A stretch of 23,040 bases of DNA. Source: QQUD01 sp039029915 (lineage in GTDB: Bacteria; Chloroflexota; Anaerolineae; Promineifilales; Promineifilaceae). The notes below the pieces were generated by a model, which worked only from the letters and a program-made list of their open reading frames with translations, searched no databases and had not been told where the DNA came from. A program made the translations under genes and the position numbers. Of the stretch, positions 8,636 through 16,492 are shown piece by piece (positions within the stretch are counted from its first letter, which is position 1; every line of letters starts with the position of its first letter). The stretch is from positions 1-23,040 of the forward strand of contig JBCCFD010000078.1 of NCBI GenBank assembly GCA_039029915.1. The letters run 5' to 3'.

Positions 8636-8745
8636 ATGGGTGATTGGTGGATTGGTAATTTGTGTATTAGTTTATGAGTGTATTGGTGTATTCGTGATCG
8701 TTATCCTCAGTCGCGAGTGTCTGCATAGAATCAAAAAGAAAGAAG
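8636..8745. repeat. TTGG/TATTGG-rich low-complexity spacer
   Basis: Directly after the DUF790 stop the sequence runs through variants of GATTGGTGGATTGGTAATT and GTGTATTGGTGTATTCGTG to about 8700. Similar words occur at 7064-7085 and, inverted, at 13451-13471. This looks like a class of decayed or slipping intergenic repeat. No terminator hairpin is evident. Confidence 0.5.
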
Positions 8746-10230
8746 GTGTTTTTGAATTTTAATTGGATTGACAAACGGCCGTTTTATCAGTGGGTACTCC
8801 TCATCTTGCTTATTGCACTTTGCTTAAGATTACCTAATATTGGGCGGGACAGTTTATGGTTAGACGAGTCCATTAGCTATTTAGCATCCCAGCTGCCGGT
8901 TCAACAAATTTTCAACAACAGCGTTCAATCTAGCCACCCGCCGATGTATTACTTTTTCCTGAAACTATGGGGAACGGCCGTGCCTGATAGTGACAGCACC
9001 TTACGAGGGCTCGGGGTATTGTGGAGCCTGCTGCTTATCCCCCTCATCGCCCAATTTTCAAAAGACCTCTTTCGGAATAAAAAGCTCGCTCTTTTAACCG
9101 CCCTGCTTGTGGCTATTTCTCCCTTCCATATTTTATACAGCCACGAACTGCGCATGTACACTCAGGTCATGTTTTTTGTGACGCTGGGCACGTGGGCTTA
9201 TTGGCAGGCCCGGCACAGTTCTGATTGGCGCTGGTGGCTTTTATTTGGAATTGGGTTTGGCACGGCCGTTTACACTCACCTCTTTGCCAACCTTGCTCTC
9301 TTTGCCGTCAACCTACACGCCCTGCTCGAAACAGACCGCCGCAAAATTTTTCCCACCGTCTTTGGTATTTCAGTGGGGTTGGCCATCTTGTTTTTACCGT
9401 GGGGGTTATCAATCTTCGCAGAAAGCGAACAGGAGCTTGGCAGTTTACGGCCGTTAAATCAGGAATATTTCCGCAATCCCATTAAGCCCTTAACCAGCAT
9501 CGCCTTTTTGCTATTTGGAATTTCTAGCAGTTTTGCCATTAGCGGCACCGCCTTTTTCATCGCGCTTTCCTTCATACTTATTTTGCTTCTCGAAGTGCGC
9601 CGTTTGCACCAAGAAGGAGTCCCTTCTGGCGTCAAGCTCATTCTGCTACAGATAGGATTTGTGCTGGGTGTCCCCCTTGTGGTTTACACCATACGGCCGT
9701 TTTTTCTCCCCGAGCGCACAATGGCGGCAGCCTCTCCAGCGTTACTCCTGTTGCTCACTTGGGTCGTGACGCGAAATAAGTCACCGCTGCCATATTTAAC
9801 GGCCGTATCTGCCCTGCTGATGTTCGTCAGTACGGCCAGCTACCATTTTGGCGATCCGCTTAAGCCACCGTACCAAGAAGCAACCACCTATGTCGTAGAC
9901 AGCCTTCAGGCTAATGATCTTGTGCTCCACACAAGTGATGGCTCTTATTTGCCAGCCCTTCGTTATGCTGAACTGCCGAATCACTTGTTATTAGCAGGTG
10001 ATCCAGATCCGCGAAAGCCAATTGAGGTGTATGAATTGGTGGGAGGAGATGTTGTGGCGGCAGAAGAGGTACTAGATAGAAACGGCCGTTTGTGGGTCAT
10101 TGTTGCCCTCGAACACAGCCTTGAATGGCAACAAGCGCAATCTGACTTTTTTGCAGCCCAGTTCCGCCTGCTGGAAAGTCAAAATATTGGTGGCATTGAT
10201 ATATTTTTATATGAGGATGCAGGAAACTAG
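8746..10230 (+). CDS. GT39-like polytopic membrane glycosyltransferase (PMT_2 type)
   Basis: Integral membrane protein of 494 residues with about ten or more hydrophobic helices, a lipid-phosphate-sugar-dependent glycosyltransferase of the PMT/ArnT-like superfamily. The first helix is at about 15-30. It is followed by SLWLDESISY with the acidic pair Asp40-Glu41 in the first outer loop, the family's catalytic signature, then SSHPPMYYFFLKLW. Another loop carries SPFHILYSHELRMYT, also typical. The soluble C-terminus (about 370-494) has no recognised fold. It would transfer a sugar from a polyprenyl carrier to a protein, lipid or glycan outside the membrane; the acceptor is unknown. The start is uncertain: GTG 8746 preceded by AAAGAAAGAA is used, TTG 8752 is an alternative. 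Seven ACGGCCGT copies sit in this gene, the densest in the window. Confidence 0.85.
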   Translation: MFLNFNWIDKRPFYQWVLLILLIALCLRLPNIGRDSLWLDESISYLASQLPVQQIFNNSVQSSHPPMYYFFLKLWGTAVPDSDSTLRGLGVLWSLLLIPLIAQFSKDLFRNKKLALLTALLVAISPFHILYSHELRMYTQVMFFVTLGTWAYWQARHSSDWRWWLLFGIGFGTAVYTHLFANLALFAVNLHALLETDRRKIFPTVFGISVGLAILFLPWGLSIFAESEQELGSLRPLNQEYFRNPIKPLTSIAFLLFGISSSFAISGTAFFIALSFILILLLEVRRLHQEGVPSGVKLILLQIGFVLGVPLVVYTIRPFFLPERTMAAASPALLLLLTWVVTRNKSPLPYLTAVSALLMFVSTASYHFGDPLKPPYQEATTYVVDSLQANDLVLHTSDGSYLPALRYAELPNHLLLAGDPDPRKPIEVYELVGGDVVAAEEVLDRNGRLWVIVALEHSLEWQQAQSDFFAAQFRLLESQNIGGIDIFLYEDAGN

Positions 10231-10535
10231 TGTTCTATCTTCCCTGAAATGATGGAATGTAAAATATACAGAACCGGCGGGTTCTTCTATCGCCACGCTC
10301 ATTAGCCAATAAATTAGCATAGACAAAATAGGTGCCACTTAATCAGCTCGATTCTCAAGTTGTCGAAATAAAATAGATCGGCTTTCTTTATTTTACTTGC
10401 CATTTCGCTTTAATTGTAAATTATTTTACGTTTTTGCAATTTTGATAATTGACCTAATTATTAAATTAAAACAGAATACACGAGGCAATTATCTTACAGG
10501 AGTAAAAAATATTACACAGAATAAAAAGGTGATTC
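10231..10535. other. 305-bp A+T-rich spacer before the CHRD lipoprotein gene
   Basis: Contains one small hairpin (10270-10285) and otherwise long A+T-rich runs. TTGACC at 10449-10454 could be a -35 element, but the candidate -10 at suitable spacing (AGAATA, 10473-10478) is poor. No RNA gene, repeat or gene was recognised. An overlapping open frame that begins at 10397 lacks a ribosome site and is read as a shadow. Confidence 0.5.
10270..10285 (+). terminator. Possible weak terminator after the glycosyltransferase gene
   Basis: AGAACC, a GGCG loop and GGTTCT form a 6-bp stem 40 bases beyond the stop codon, followed by TCTATC rather than a true T run. The position suits transcript termination but the stem is short. 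Confidence 0.3.
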
Positions 10536-11321
10536 ATGATAAAAAAAGGGTTGAGTATCTCATTCAATATTATAATTTTTCTACTACTGGGATTTTTTGT
10601 AATCGTAGGGTGCTCACAAATTGGGGCGAATGGAAATACGGCCGTTGCAGACCAATCTGCCCATGCAGATCACGGGATTGCTGCATCCGATACGCACACA
10701 CCAGAATCAGACCTAGTCAGTCCTATTGAGCTCAATCCTGCGCAGGGGACCGAGCTTGGTGCGGTATATGAAGCTTTTCTTAGCCCTGAGCAAGAAGGGG
10801 ACGATGAGGAAAATACACCTGATTTAGCCCCTGACGTTTTTAAATCAACAGCCCCATCCGTCCCTCGCGAATTGCGAACGTCACATGGACACGGCGTTCT
10901 ATCCTTTACCAATGATTTAAGCAAAGCCTACATTCATATAGCAATCGAAAATGTTAATCCAGAAGACATCGTCATGTTTCATATTCACTGTGGCCGACCA
11001 GGGCAATTAGGTCCAATAATTGTCGATTTAGGGCTCAAGGGAGACCTGACAGAATATTTTGCAGATGGTGTATTAACCATGGAAATATTAAATGCAGATA
11101 TCGAAGCGGCGGTTGATCATGGTGAAGGGATTGTGGGAGCATTTACAGCCGGTTGTCCTATTGTGGCCACGTTACCAACTGACAAAGTCAAAACAATCGG
11201 CGGCATGCAGTATATTGCTGAGCAAGGCGAACTTTACTTCAATCTGCATACAAAAGGACAAACCTTTTTTGGCGATATTCGCGGTCAGATACAAAGAGTA
11301 GAGGTTCCAACTAGCAACTAG
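10536..11321 (+). CDS. CHRD-domain lipoprotein
   Basis: Secreted lipoprotein of 261 residues, function unknown. ATG 10536 has AAGGTG four to five bases upstream. The N-terminus MIKKG, a hydrophobic run and VIVGC form a lipoprotein signal, with the acylated Cys at 26. Residues about 30-105 are a low-complexity acidic linker. The rest is a CHRD (chordin) domain: GHGVLSFTNDLSKAYIHI, then MFHIHCGRPGQLGPIIVDLG, and at the end ELYFNLHTKGQTFFGDIRG. CHRD domains in bacteria occur in surface and secreted proteins and are thought to be structural or binding modules. The MFS gene follows 65 bases later on the same strand and may share its transcript. One palindrome copy, at 10638, is read as Thr-Ala-Val just after the signal. 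Confidence 0.87.
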   Translation: MIKKGLSISFNIIIFLLLGFFVIVGCSQIGANGNTAVADQSAHADHGIAASDTHTPESDLVSPIELNPAQGTELGAVYEAFLSPEQEGDDEENTPDLAPDVFKSTAPSVPRELRTSHGHGVLSFTNDLSKAYIHIAIENVNPEDIVMFHIHCGRPGQLGPIIVDLGLKGDLTEYFADGVLTMEILNADIEAAVDHGEGIVGAFTAGCPIVATLPTDKVKTIGGMQYIAEQGELYFNLHTKGQTFFGDIRGQIQRVEVPTSN

Positions 11322-11386
11322 CTGTGGAATCTTAGGAGCCACCTCCTTCTTCAGATACAATCATCACAACAGAGAAGGAGAAGCTC

Positions 11387-12724
11387 ATGTCCGCTGTCGT
11401 CAATTCAGAAAACCAAGCACCCGAATCAACTGACCCCCAAATTTCCGGTCGATGGACCAACGTTGTTTTACTATCATTTGCTGGCCTAATCGATGGTGTT
11501 GAAGGTGGAATTTTAGGTATTTTATTTACCGTCATGCGACCGGCTTTGGGGTTAGCGACTTCAGCCCTTGGCTTTATTTCAGCTTTAAGCAAATTTGTAG
11601 GTGCGATAAGCGGTCCAATATGGGGTATGGTTGGTGATCGATACAATCGAAAGTCAATCTTATTTTTTGCGACAGGCGTTTGGGGCATTTGGACCGTCTT
11701 TTTAGGGATGGCCCAAAATTACACACAGGTGCTCATCCTTGTCGCCATCTCAGCAGCAGGCGCATCTGCGACAACACCCGTTACAAATTCAGTGCTCAGC
11801 GACCTATTCACAGACAAGGTGCGCGGTTGGGCTAAAGGCGTTTGGGCAGGCATAACCGGTATTTTAGGGATCATTGCAATTGTGATGGTGGGGCAGCTAG
11901 AAACGGTTCAAGATGGCTGGCGTTTGGGGTATTATGCTGCTGGTGGCCTCAGTATCTTAAGTGGTATTTTGATTTACTTCTTCTATAAGGAACCTGTACG
12001 CGGCAAAACCGACGCTGGCATGGGTGAGATTGCTGAAAAAGCTGCCAAAGCATACGAATTTAGTTTTGCTAAAGTTAAAACCCTTTTCAAAAACAAATCC
12101 CTAAATCTGATGCTGGCAGATAAGTTTCTAATCGGAACAGTGACTTTATTTACCTTTATGCCAACTTTTTTGGCCGATTTTCGCAGTATACCCGTTGCCG
12201 AAGGGTCTTTAGTGGTTGGCGCGTTAGCAGGTGGTTTAGGCATTGGGCGGTTTGTCGCAGGTGCACTAAGCACCCGAATTAGCGAAAATCGCATCAATAT
12301 GCGCTCCATCATTTACCATGTTGCTTTGATATTGAGCTTTGTATTTTTAGTTCTCTCGCTTGCCATCGATTTTGGAACAGACATTGGCCCGTACGCCATT
12401 ATAAATTTAGCCCTAGGTTTTGTGTTAGCCTTTGACAATCCAATTATGCATCCGATGATTGCGCGGATCACCACCCCAGAACTGCGCAGTACTGCCTACG
12501 GTCTATGGCAATCAGGCTTTGAACGGTTAGGGGATGTGGTTTTTACTCTTTTAATCGCTGTCTTGCTTGAACAGGCATTTGGTCTTGATGTACTGTTGCT
12601 TTATCTCGTTGGTGGACTGGTGCTCATTCGAATCGGCATCTGGTTTATTATTTACCGTACTTATGCAAATGACGTGGCTTATAATGATGCAATCTTAGCC
12701 AAGCGTCGGGCTGAGCTTCTTTAG
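11387..12724 (+). CDS. Major facilitator superfamily transporter
   Basis: Inner-membrane secondary transporter of 445 residues with about twelve hydrophobic helices; the substrate cannot be told from sequence. A polar N-tail of about 23 residues precedes helix 1. The MFS signature is visible in the loop after helix 2 as GMVGDRYNRKSILF (G-x-x-x-D-R-x-x-R-K). A long charged central loop follows GILIYFFYKEPVRGKTD, and the second half starts near LMLADKFLIGTVTLF. The ATG has a strong GAAGGAG site. It lies 65 bases downstream of the CHRD lipoprotein gene and ends 10 bases from the converging unknown gene. The gene contains no ACGGCCGT palindrome over 1.3 kb. Confidence 0.88.
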   Translation: MSAVVNSENQAPESTDPQISGRWTNVVLLSFAGLIDGVEGGILGILFTVMRPALGLATSALGFISALSKFVGAISGPIWGMVGDRYNRKSILFFATGVWGIWTVFLGMAQNYTQVLILVAISAAGASATTPVTNSVLSDLFTDKVRGWAKGVWAGITGILGIIAIVMVGQLETVQDGWRLGYYAAGGLSILSGILIYFFYKEPVRGKTDAGMGEIAEKAAKAYEFSFAKVKTLFKNKSLNLMLADKFLIGTVTLFTFMPTFLADFRSIPVAEGSLVVGALAGGLGIGRFVAGALSTRISENRINMRSIIYHVALILSFVFLVLSLAIDFGTDIGPYAIINLALGFVLAFDNPIMHPMIARITTPELRSTAYGLWQSGFERLGDVVFTLLIAVLLEQAFGLDVLLLYLVGGLVLIRIGIWFIIYRTYANDVAYNDAILAKRRAELL

Positions 12725-12734
12725 GCTCAACTTG

Positions 12735-13379
12735 CTAATCCGTTGCGGAAGCACCAATAACGGTTAAAAAATTTGTTTCGGGAGAATAAACGGTCCAATA
12801 AAAGGCACCCCACCATTCATGACCAGCCTCAAAATAATTTGACCAGTTTGTTGACCATTGGTAAATAATCCATCGTTCTGGCTCAATACCAAACAGCAAA
12901 AAATTGATCTCTTCAAAGAGCTGATCGAAATCCTCCCAACCGGACAAGCTGTAAGGGGGTAAGAAGAAGGCACGCTTATACCCATCCACATTTGGAATTG
13001 ACCAGCTATTTGGACCCATCATCTTTTTCTCGACACGGTTTGAACCCCAAAATTCTCTGAAGGAGATGGCTTGCCCCGTCAACTTCGTTTCATCTTGCTC
13101 AATACGAAAAAACTGCTCTATCGGTCGGGAAAGGGTCGCATGCTTATCAGCCCATTGATCCAAGCTTTGAGCTATAATATCCATCCCATCTAAGGCCAAT
13201 TTTCGGTGCGCTTCTACGCTTGGTGTTTCAGAGAGTAAGAAAGGGATATAGTCCAACACGCCCATACTCTCATCAAAACGATGCAGATAAGCGAGGAGCG
13301 CTTTATGGTTTGCTAGTGCTAAATTTGATAAAAGATTTGGCGTCATTTGATGGTATTGTAATATACTTTTAAACTGCAT
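12735..13379 (-). CDS. Unrecognised soluble protein
   Basis: A 214-residue open frame with normal composition and no recognised family. ATG 13379 is taken as the start; an in-frame TTG four codons upstream is possible and no strong ribosome site is present. There is no signal peptide or membrane helix. The N-terminal half looks helical (LSNLALANHKALLAYLHRF). The second half is unusually rich in aromatic residues, with 13 Trp or Tyr in the last 80 or so residues (GYKRAFFLPPYSLSGWEDF, ERWIIYQWSTNWSNYFEAG, EWWGAFYWTVYSP). The shape suggests a small ligand- or sugar-binding or Imm/SMI-like protein, but this is a guess. It converges with the MFS gene and diverges from the PspA-like gene. A perfect 14-bp palindrome lies 31 bases upstream of its start. 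Confidence 0.7.
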   Translation of the reverse strand: MQFKSILQYHQMTPNLLSNLALANHKALLAYLHRFDESMGVLDYIPFLLSETPSVEAHRKLALDGMDIIAQSLDQWADKHATLSRPIEQFFRIEQDETKLTGQAISFREFWGSNRVEKKMMGPNSWSIPNVDGYKRAFFLPPYSLSGWEDFDQLFEEINFLLFGIEPERWIIYQWSTNWSNYFEAGHEWWGAFYWTVYSPETNFLTVIGASATD

Positions 13380-13410
13380 ATTATGATCCAATAAGCAAAA
13401 CGCATTATCT

Positions 13411-13424
13411 AAAACGGCCGTTTT
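13411..13424. repeat. Intergenic 14-bp palindrome AAAACGGCCGTTTT
   Basis: A perfect 14-bp palindrome containing the dispersed ACGGCCGT core, one of only three intergenic copies. It lies between the divergent unknown gene and the PspA-like gene, where an operator would be expected. It may equally be just another member of the dispersed family. Confidence 0.6.
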
Positions 13425-13456
13425 CCATACCTCTATACCTAGTCATCAACACCCAA

Positions 13457-13486
13457 TTACCCAATCCCCCACAACTCCATTATAAT
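13457..13486 (+). promoter_or_regulatory. Candidate promoter for a near-leaderless PspA-like transcript
   Basis: TATAAT at 13481-13486 is a perfect -10 box whose end is 7 bases before ATG 13494. A weak TTACCC -35 lies 18 bases upstream. At this spacing transcription would begin at or next to the A of the ATG. No Shine-Dalgarno sequence is present, which agrees with leaderless initiation. Confidence 0.5.
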
Positions 13487-13493
13487 GCCGCCT

Positions 13494-14168
13494 ATGGCTT
13501 CATTATTTCGTAAACTCAGAACCTTATTTCGTGCCAAACTGCACGATGCTGCCGACAAAGCGCTCCAAAAAAGCGACCTCTCCATCTACGATCAATTTAT
13601 TCGAGACGCGGAAAAAGAGCTAGACGCCTTTAAAAGCACCATTGCCCCCATGTATGCTCAGGTTAAATCATCCAAACGACGCCGAGAGGCATTGGCAACC
13701 AAAGCGGCCAAGTTCGACTTGGCAGTGGATGAGTACCTCAAGCGAGGCAAGCGTACTGAAGCAATGGTCACTCAAAAACAGTTCAAATCGACAATGGACC
13801 TTATTAAAACTTACGACGCTTCACTGGTGCGGCAGGTGACCGCCCTTGAGCAAATGGATGATGTAAAGGTCAAGCTTGAAGGACGGCTGGCCATTGCCAA
13901 GCAGGAGCGGGAGGAACTCAATTTCCTGCTGCAGCTTGCCAAATCAAAAGAAGTGTCCACAAAGGCTATGAAATCACTGGATTCCCTGATGGGTCAGGGA
14001 GATATGGAGGTAGCACAAGCGGCTGAAAATATCCGATCTCGCCTAGACCACGCAGACGCAGCTTGGGAATTACAGGCAGAGAGCCTTGATAACCAAATGG
14101 ACGAAGCGATGACAAGTCTCGAAGTAGAGGCAGATTTAGCCGCCCGCATGGATCGTTTAGGGCTTTAA
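13494..14168 (+). CDS. PspA/IM30-like membrane-remodelling protein
   Basis: A 224-residue, almost wholly helical protein of the PspA/IM30 (bacterial ESCRT-III-like) type, which binds membranes and protects their integrity under stress. It starts with an amphipathic segment, MASLFRKLRTLFRAKLHDAADKAL, related to the family's membrane-binding helix. Then comes IYDQFIRDAEKELDAFKS and a long coiled coil rich in Lys, Arg and Glu. It ends LEVEADLAARMDRLGL. ATG 13494 is preferred over ATG 13485 because 13485 lies within the TATAAT box. Length matches the family (about 220-230). Divergence is considerable, so a generic PspA-like helical protein is the safe call. The cupin gene begins 27 bases downstream, so it may head or feed the envelope and polysaccharide cluster. 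Confidence 0.75.
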   Translation: MASLFRKLRTLFRAKLHDAADKALQKSDLSIYDQFIRDAEKELDAFKSTIAPMYAQVKSSKRRREALATKAAKFDLAVDEYLKRGKRTEAMVTQKQFKSTMDLIKTYDASLVRQVTALEQMDDVKVKLEGRLAIAKQEREELNFLLQLAKSKEVSTKAMKSLDSLMGQGDMEVAQAAENIRSRLDHADAAWELQAESLDNQMDEAMTSLEVEADLAARMDRLGL

Positions 14169-14195
14169 AGCCGTCAATATCTTCAAGGCGATTCA

Positions 14196-14609
14196 ATGCC
14201 AATCATTCACCACAACAAACAAGCGTCCAAAAAGGGATATTTCAGCAAGGTTATCAGCCGGGATATTATCAATGCCTCAACGGGGGCAAGCGCGTTTACA
14301 GTTTGGGAACAAGACATTCCGGTTGGTGGCTATATTGCTACCCATTATCATGATGTTGAAGAAGCCATCATGATCACTTCTGGAAAACTCCAACTTAAAC
14401 TCGGTGAAGAAGAACACACCGTTCCAGAAAACGCGACAATCTTTATTTCCCCTCATCAAGTTCACAGTGCTAAAAATTTAACAGAATCCCCTGTTCGTCT
14501 AATCGCTATTCTTGAATCAGCCAATCCTAAAGTTCTTTATCCCGACGAGAAGCCTGCACCGGTCAGGTGGGGCGAAGACTTTATAAATGGCGTGAAGGAT
14601 GAGTCGTGA
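14196..14609 (+). CDS. Small cupin-domain protein
   Basis: A single-domain cupin of 137 residues. The first cupin motif is GGYIATHYHDVEEAIMITSG, giving metal ligands His-x-His and Glu, and the second is FISPHQVHSAKN, giving the last His. Cupins of this size are metal-binding sensors, isomerases or dioxygenases; the sequence does not say which. AAGGCG lies 6 bases before the ATG. Its last four bases overlap the GTG start of the glycosyltransferase (GTGA), so the two are translationally coupled, suggesting a role with sugar nucleotides or polysaccharide synthesis. This link is inference from position. No membrane or export signal. Confidence 0.85.
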   Translation: MPIIHHNKQASKKGYFSKVISRDIINASTGASAFTVWEQDIPVGGYIATHYHDVEEAIMITSGKLQLKLGEEEHTVPENATIFISPHQVHSAKNLTESPVRLIAILESANPKVLYPDEKPAPVRWGEDFINGVKDES

Positions 14610-15736
14610 CTCAAATCGCCTTACTTCATGATTGGATGAACCAAATTGGTGGTGCTGAAGATGTTCTTGAAGCGCTGGTTGAACTTTACCCTGACTCCCC
14701 CGTCTACACATCGCTTTATGCGTCTGAGAAGATGCCCCCAAGCTGGCAAAGTTGGGACATTCGCACTAACTTTATTGACCGTTTGCCGTTTTCGCACCGC
14801 AAACAGCAGCTCTATTTCCCACTATATCCGTTTGCTTTTGAACAGTTTGATTTTTCAAAAACGGACATGGTCATCAGCAATAAGAGTGGCTTTTGTCACG
14901 GCATTGTAACCGGACCCGAAACGCTTCACATTTGCTATTGTCTCACACCAACGCGGTATGTGTGGCGCTATCATCAATACGCCGAGCAAGAAAGATTAGG
15001 CAAGATGACTCGATTAGGCCTACAGCCATTTCTAACATTTTTGCGCGTTTGGGATAGGCTGGCAGCTGATAGAGTTGATCATTTCATCGCTATTTCGCAG
15101 GAAGTCCGTCAGAGAATCGCCAAGGTTTATCAGCGTGAGTCCACTATCATCCACCCGCCTGTGGACACCACCCGATTTGAGGTATCGAATCGGATTGACG
15201 ATTATTATTTAATCGTCGGGCGGTTGGTTCCTTACAGGCGAATTGACCTTTTAATCGAGGCATTTAAAAAAATGAAACGGCCGTTACTCATCGCTGGCAG
15301 CGGCCGTGACCGCGAACGCTTAGAGGCGATGGCTAGTGACACCGTCAAATTCCTTGGCTACGTACCTGATGAAGATTTGCCCGATTTAATCGCCCGCTGC
15401 AAAGCATTTATGTTTCCAGGCGAAGAAGACTTTGGGATCGCCCCGATTCAGGCAATGGCAGCCGGACGCCCCGTGATCGCCTACGCGGGCGGAGGCGCAT
15501 TAGAAACGATTATCCCGGGAAAAACAGGGGCGCTCTTTGCTCAACAAACGGTCGGTGATATTATCCAAGCGGTTGAATCGTTTGATTCAAATTCAGTTAA
15601 TAGCGGTGAGATTCAGCAACATGCTTCCCAATTTGACAAGGCCGTTTTTAAACAAAAAATGCGCCAGTTTATTGACGAAAAATGGGATGCACATCAGCGG
15701 AAAAGGGAAAATATAGGACGCCAGGAATGGAGTTAA
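14606..15736 (+). CDS. GT4-family glycosyltransferase of the exopolysaccharide cluster
   Basis: Cytoplasmic GT-B retaining glycosyltransferase of 376 residues, WbaZ/mannosyltransferase-like, probably adding a sugar to a lipid-linked glycan repeat unit. It starts MTQIALLHDWMNQIGGAEDVLEAL, with the acceptor-side Gly-Gly-Ala-Glu motif. The donor half shows YYLIVGRLVPYRRIDLLIEAF (about 200-220), LLIAGSGRDRERL and FPGEEDFGIAPIQAMAAGRP (270-289). In the usual E-x7-E motif of the family the second acidic residue is replaced here by Gln282 (codon CAG), while the first (Glu274) is kept. GTG is used as start within the 4-base overlap with the cupin gene, and the stop lies 10 bases inside the following co-polymerase gene. 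Two GGCCGT-type palindrome copies are close together at 15277 and 15303; only the first matches fully. Confidence 0.88.
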   Translation: MTQIALLHDWMNQIGGAEDVLEALVELYPDSPVYTSLYASEKMPPSWQSWDIRTNFIDRLPFSHRKQQLYFPLYPFAFEQFDFSKTDMVISNKSGFCHGIVTGPETLHICYCLTPTRYVWRYHQYAEQERLGKMTRLGLQPFLTFLRVWDRLAADRVDHFIAISQEVRQRIAKVYQRESTIIHPPVDTTRFEVSNRIDDYYLIVGRLVPYRRIDLLIEAFKKMKRPLLIAGSGRDRERLEAMASDTVKFLGYVPDEDLPDLIARCKAFMFPGEEDFGIAPIQAMAAGRPVIAYAGGGALETIIPGKTGALFAQQTVGDIIQAVESFDSNSVNSGEIQQHASQFDKAVFKQKMRQFIDEKWDAHQRKRENIGRQEWS

Positions 15737-16401
15737 TCAATTATTGGAAGGTGGTCAAGCGGCGCTGGCTATTGATTATTGTACCAGCCGTCGTGGTTTT
15801 AATCTTTGGCATTGCCACCTACCAACCACCAACCACAACCTACAACGTAGGGATTCAATATTTAGTGAGCCAACCGCCGTCAGAAGCCGCTGAAACGCAG
15901 GATGAAGCGCGTTACTACAACTGGCTTGCCTCTGAGTATATTGTTAACGGCCTAGCGGATTGGACGACCGGCAATTTATTCAAAACGGCCGTTTCCCAAC
16001 AGCTAGCCACCCAAGGCATTGAAGTGCCTGCTTCTGCTATCGGTGTTGTAGCAGACAATGTTCGAAGCAAGCTTGTCATCTCAATCACCTATCACGATCC
16101 TGAAATTTTGGCAGCGATGATTGAGGCGGTGACGGTTGTCCTGCAAGAACAAAACGCAAATGCTCTGCCGCAGATTGACGAAGAAACGGCCGTTCTCATT
16201 CAGCCACTTGACGAACCCATCATCAATCCAATTTCAGCCGGTATTCGCAGCCAGCTTGACCTACCACTGCGATTTATTGCCGCGCTTCTGGCCGGGTTTG
16301 GCCTTGCCTTTATCGTTGAATACCTTGACCCGACCATCAAAGAGCGAGCTGAACTGCAAACAATTGGCTTTGAAATTTTGGGAGAGATACCTAAGAAATA
16401 A
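15727..16401 (+). CDS. Polysaccharide co-polymerase (Wzz/YveK family), first copy
   Basis: Membrane protein of 224 residues controlling chain length or export of exopolysaccharide. The fold is seen as two transmembrane helices, at about 14-32 and 183-200, around an extracytoplasmic domain. The N-terminal MELINYWKVVKRRWLLI matches the Wzz start, and the C-terminus IGFEILGEIPKK ends at the Gly-x-Ile-Pro motif where bipartite PCP-2a proteins continue into a kinase. ATG 15727 overlaps the glycosyltransferase stop by 10 bases, and AGGA lies 8 nt upstream. Residues 37-175 are poorly conserved. It is followed after 91 bases by a second, distinct co-polymerase. Two palindromes are read as Thr-Ala-Val. 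Confidence 0.82.
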   Translation: MELINYWKVVKRRWLLIIVPAVVVLIFGIATYQPPTTTYNVGIQYLVSQPPSEAAETQDEARYYNWLASEYIVNGLADWTTGNLFKTAVSQQLATQGIEVPASAIGVVADNVRSKLVISITYHDPEILAAMIEAVTVVLQEQNANALPQIDEETAVLIQPLDEPIINPISAGIRSQLDLPLRFIAALLAGFGLAFIVEYLDPTIKERAELQTIGFEILGEIPKK

Positions 16402-16492
16402 AGCGATGGGCTGAGCATTTTGAGCCGTGGGCAAAACAGTCATAGCTCACGATTCAAGACTACTCGCTCACAGCTGAGCAACTGGAGAAAAA
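16402..16492. other. 91-bp spacer with GAGC/GCTC repeats and small hairpins
   Basis: Between the two co-polymerase genes. It contains GGCT..AGCC around 16409-16427 and GCTCACAGCTGAGC at 16466-16479, the latter a 5-bp stem with a 4-base loop. The same words (CTGAGC, GCTCAC) recur. It may attenuate transcription inside the operon or be decayed repeat; no T run follows. GGAG at 16484-16487 serves the next gene. Confidence 0.4.

Noticed and set aside
10397..10729. 110-residue open frame upstream of and overlapping the CHRD gene
   Set aside because: No ribosome site, A+T-driven composition, and its second half is an out-of-frame reading of the lipoprotein gene.
15299..15308. Second GGCCGT site 20 bases after a palindrome copy in the GT4 gene
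   Set aside because: It reads GCGGCCGTGA and lacks the leading A, so it was not counted. Other CGGCCG variants (for example 3074, 4204, 5372, 6446) were left out for the same reason.
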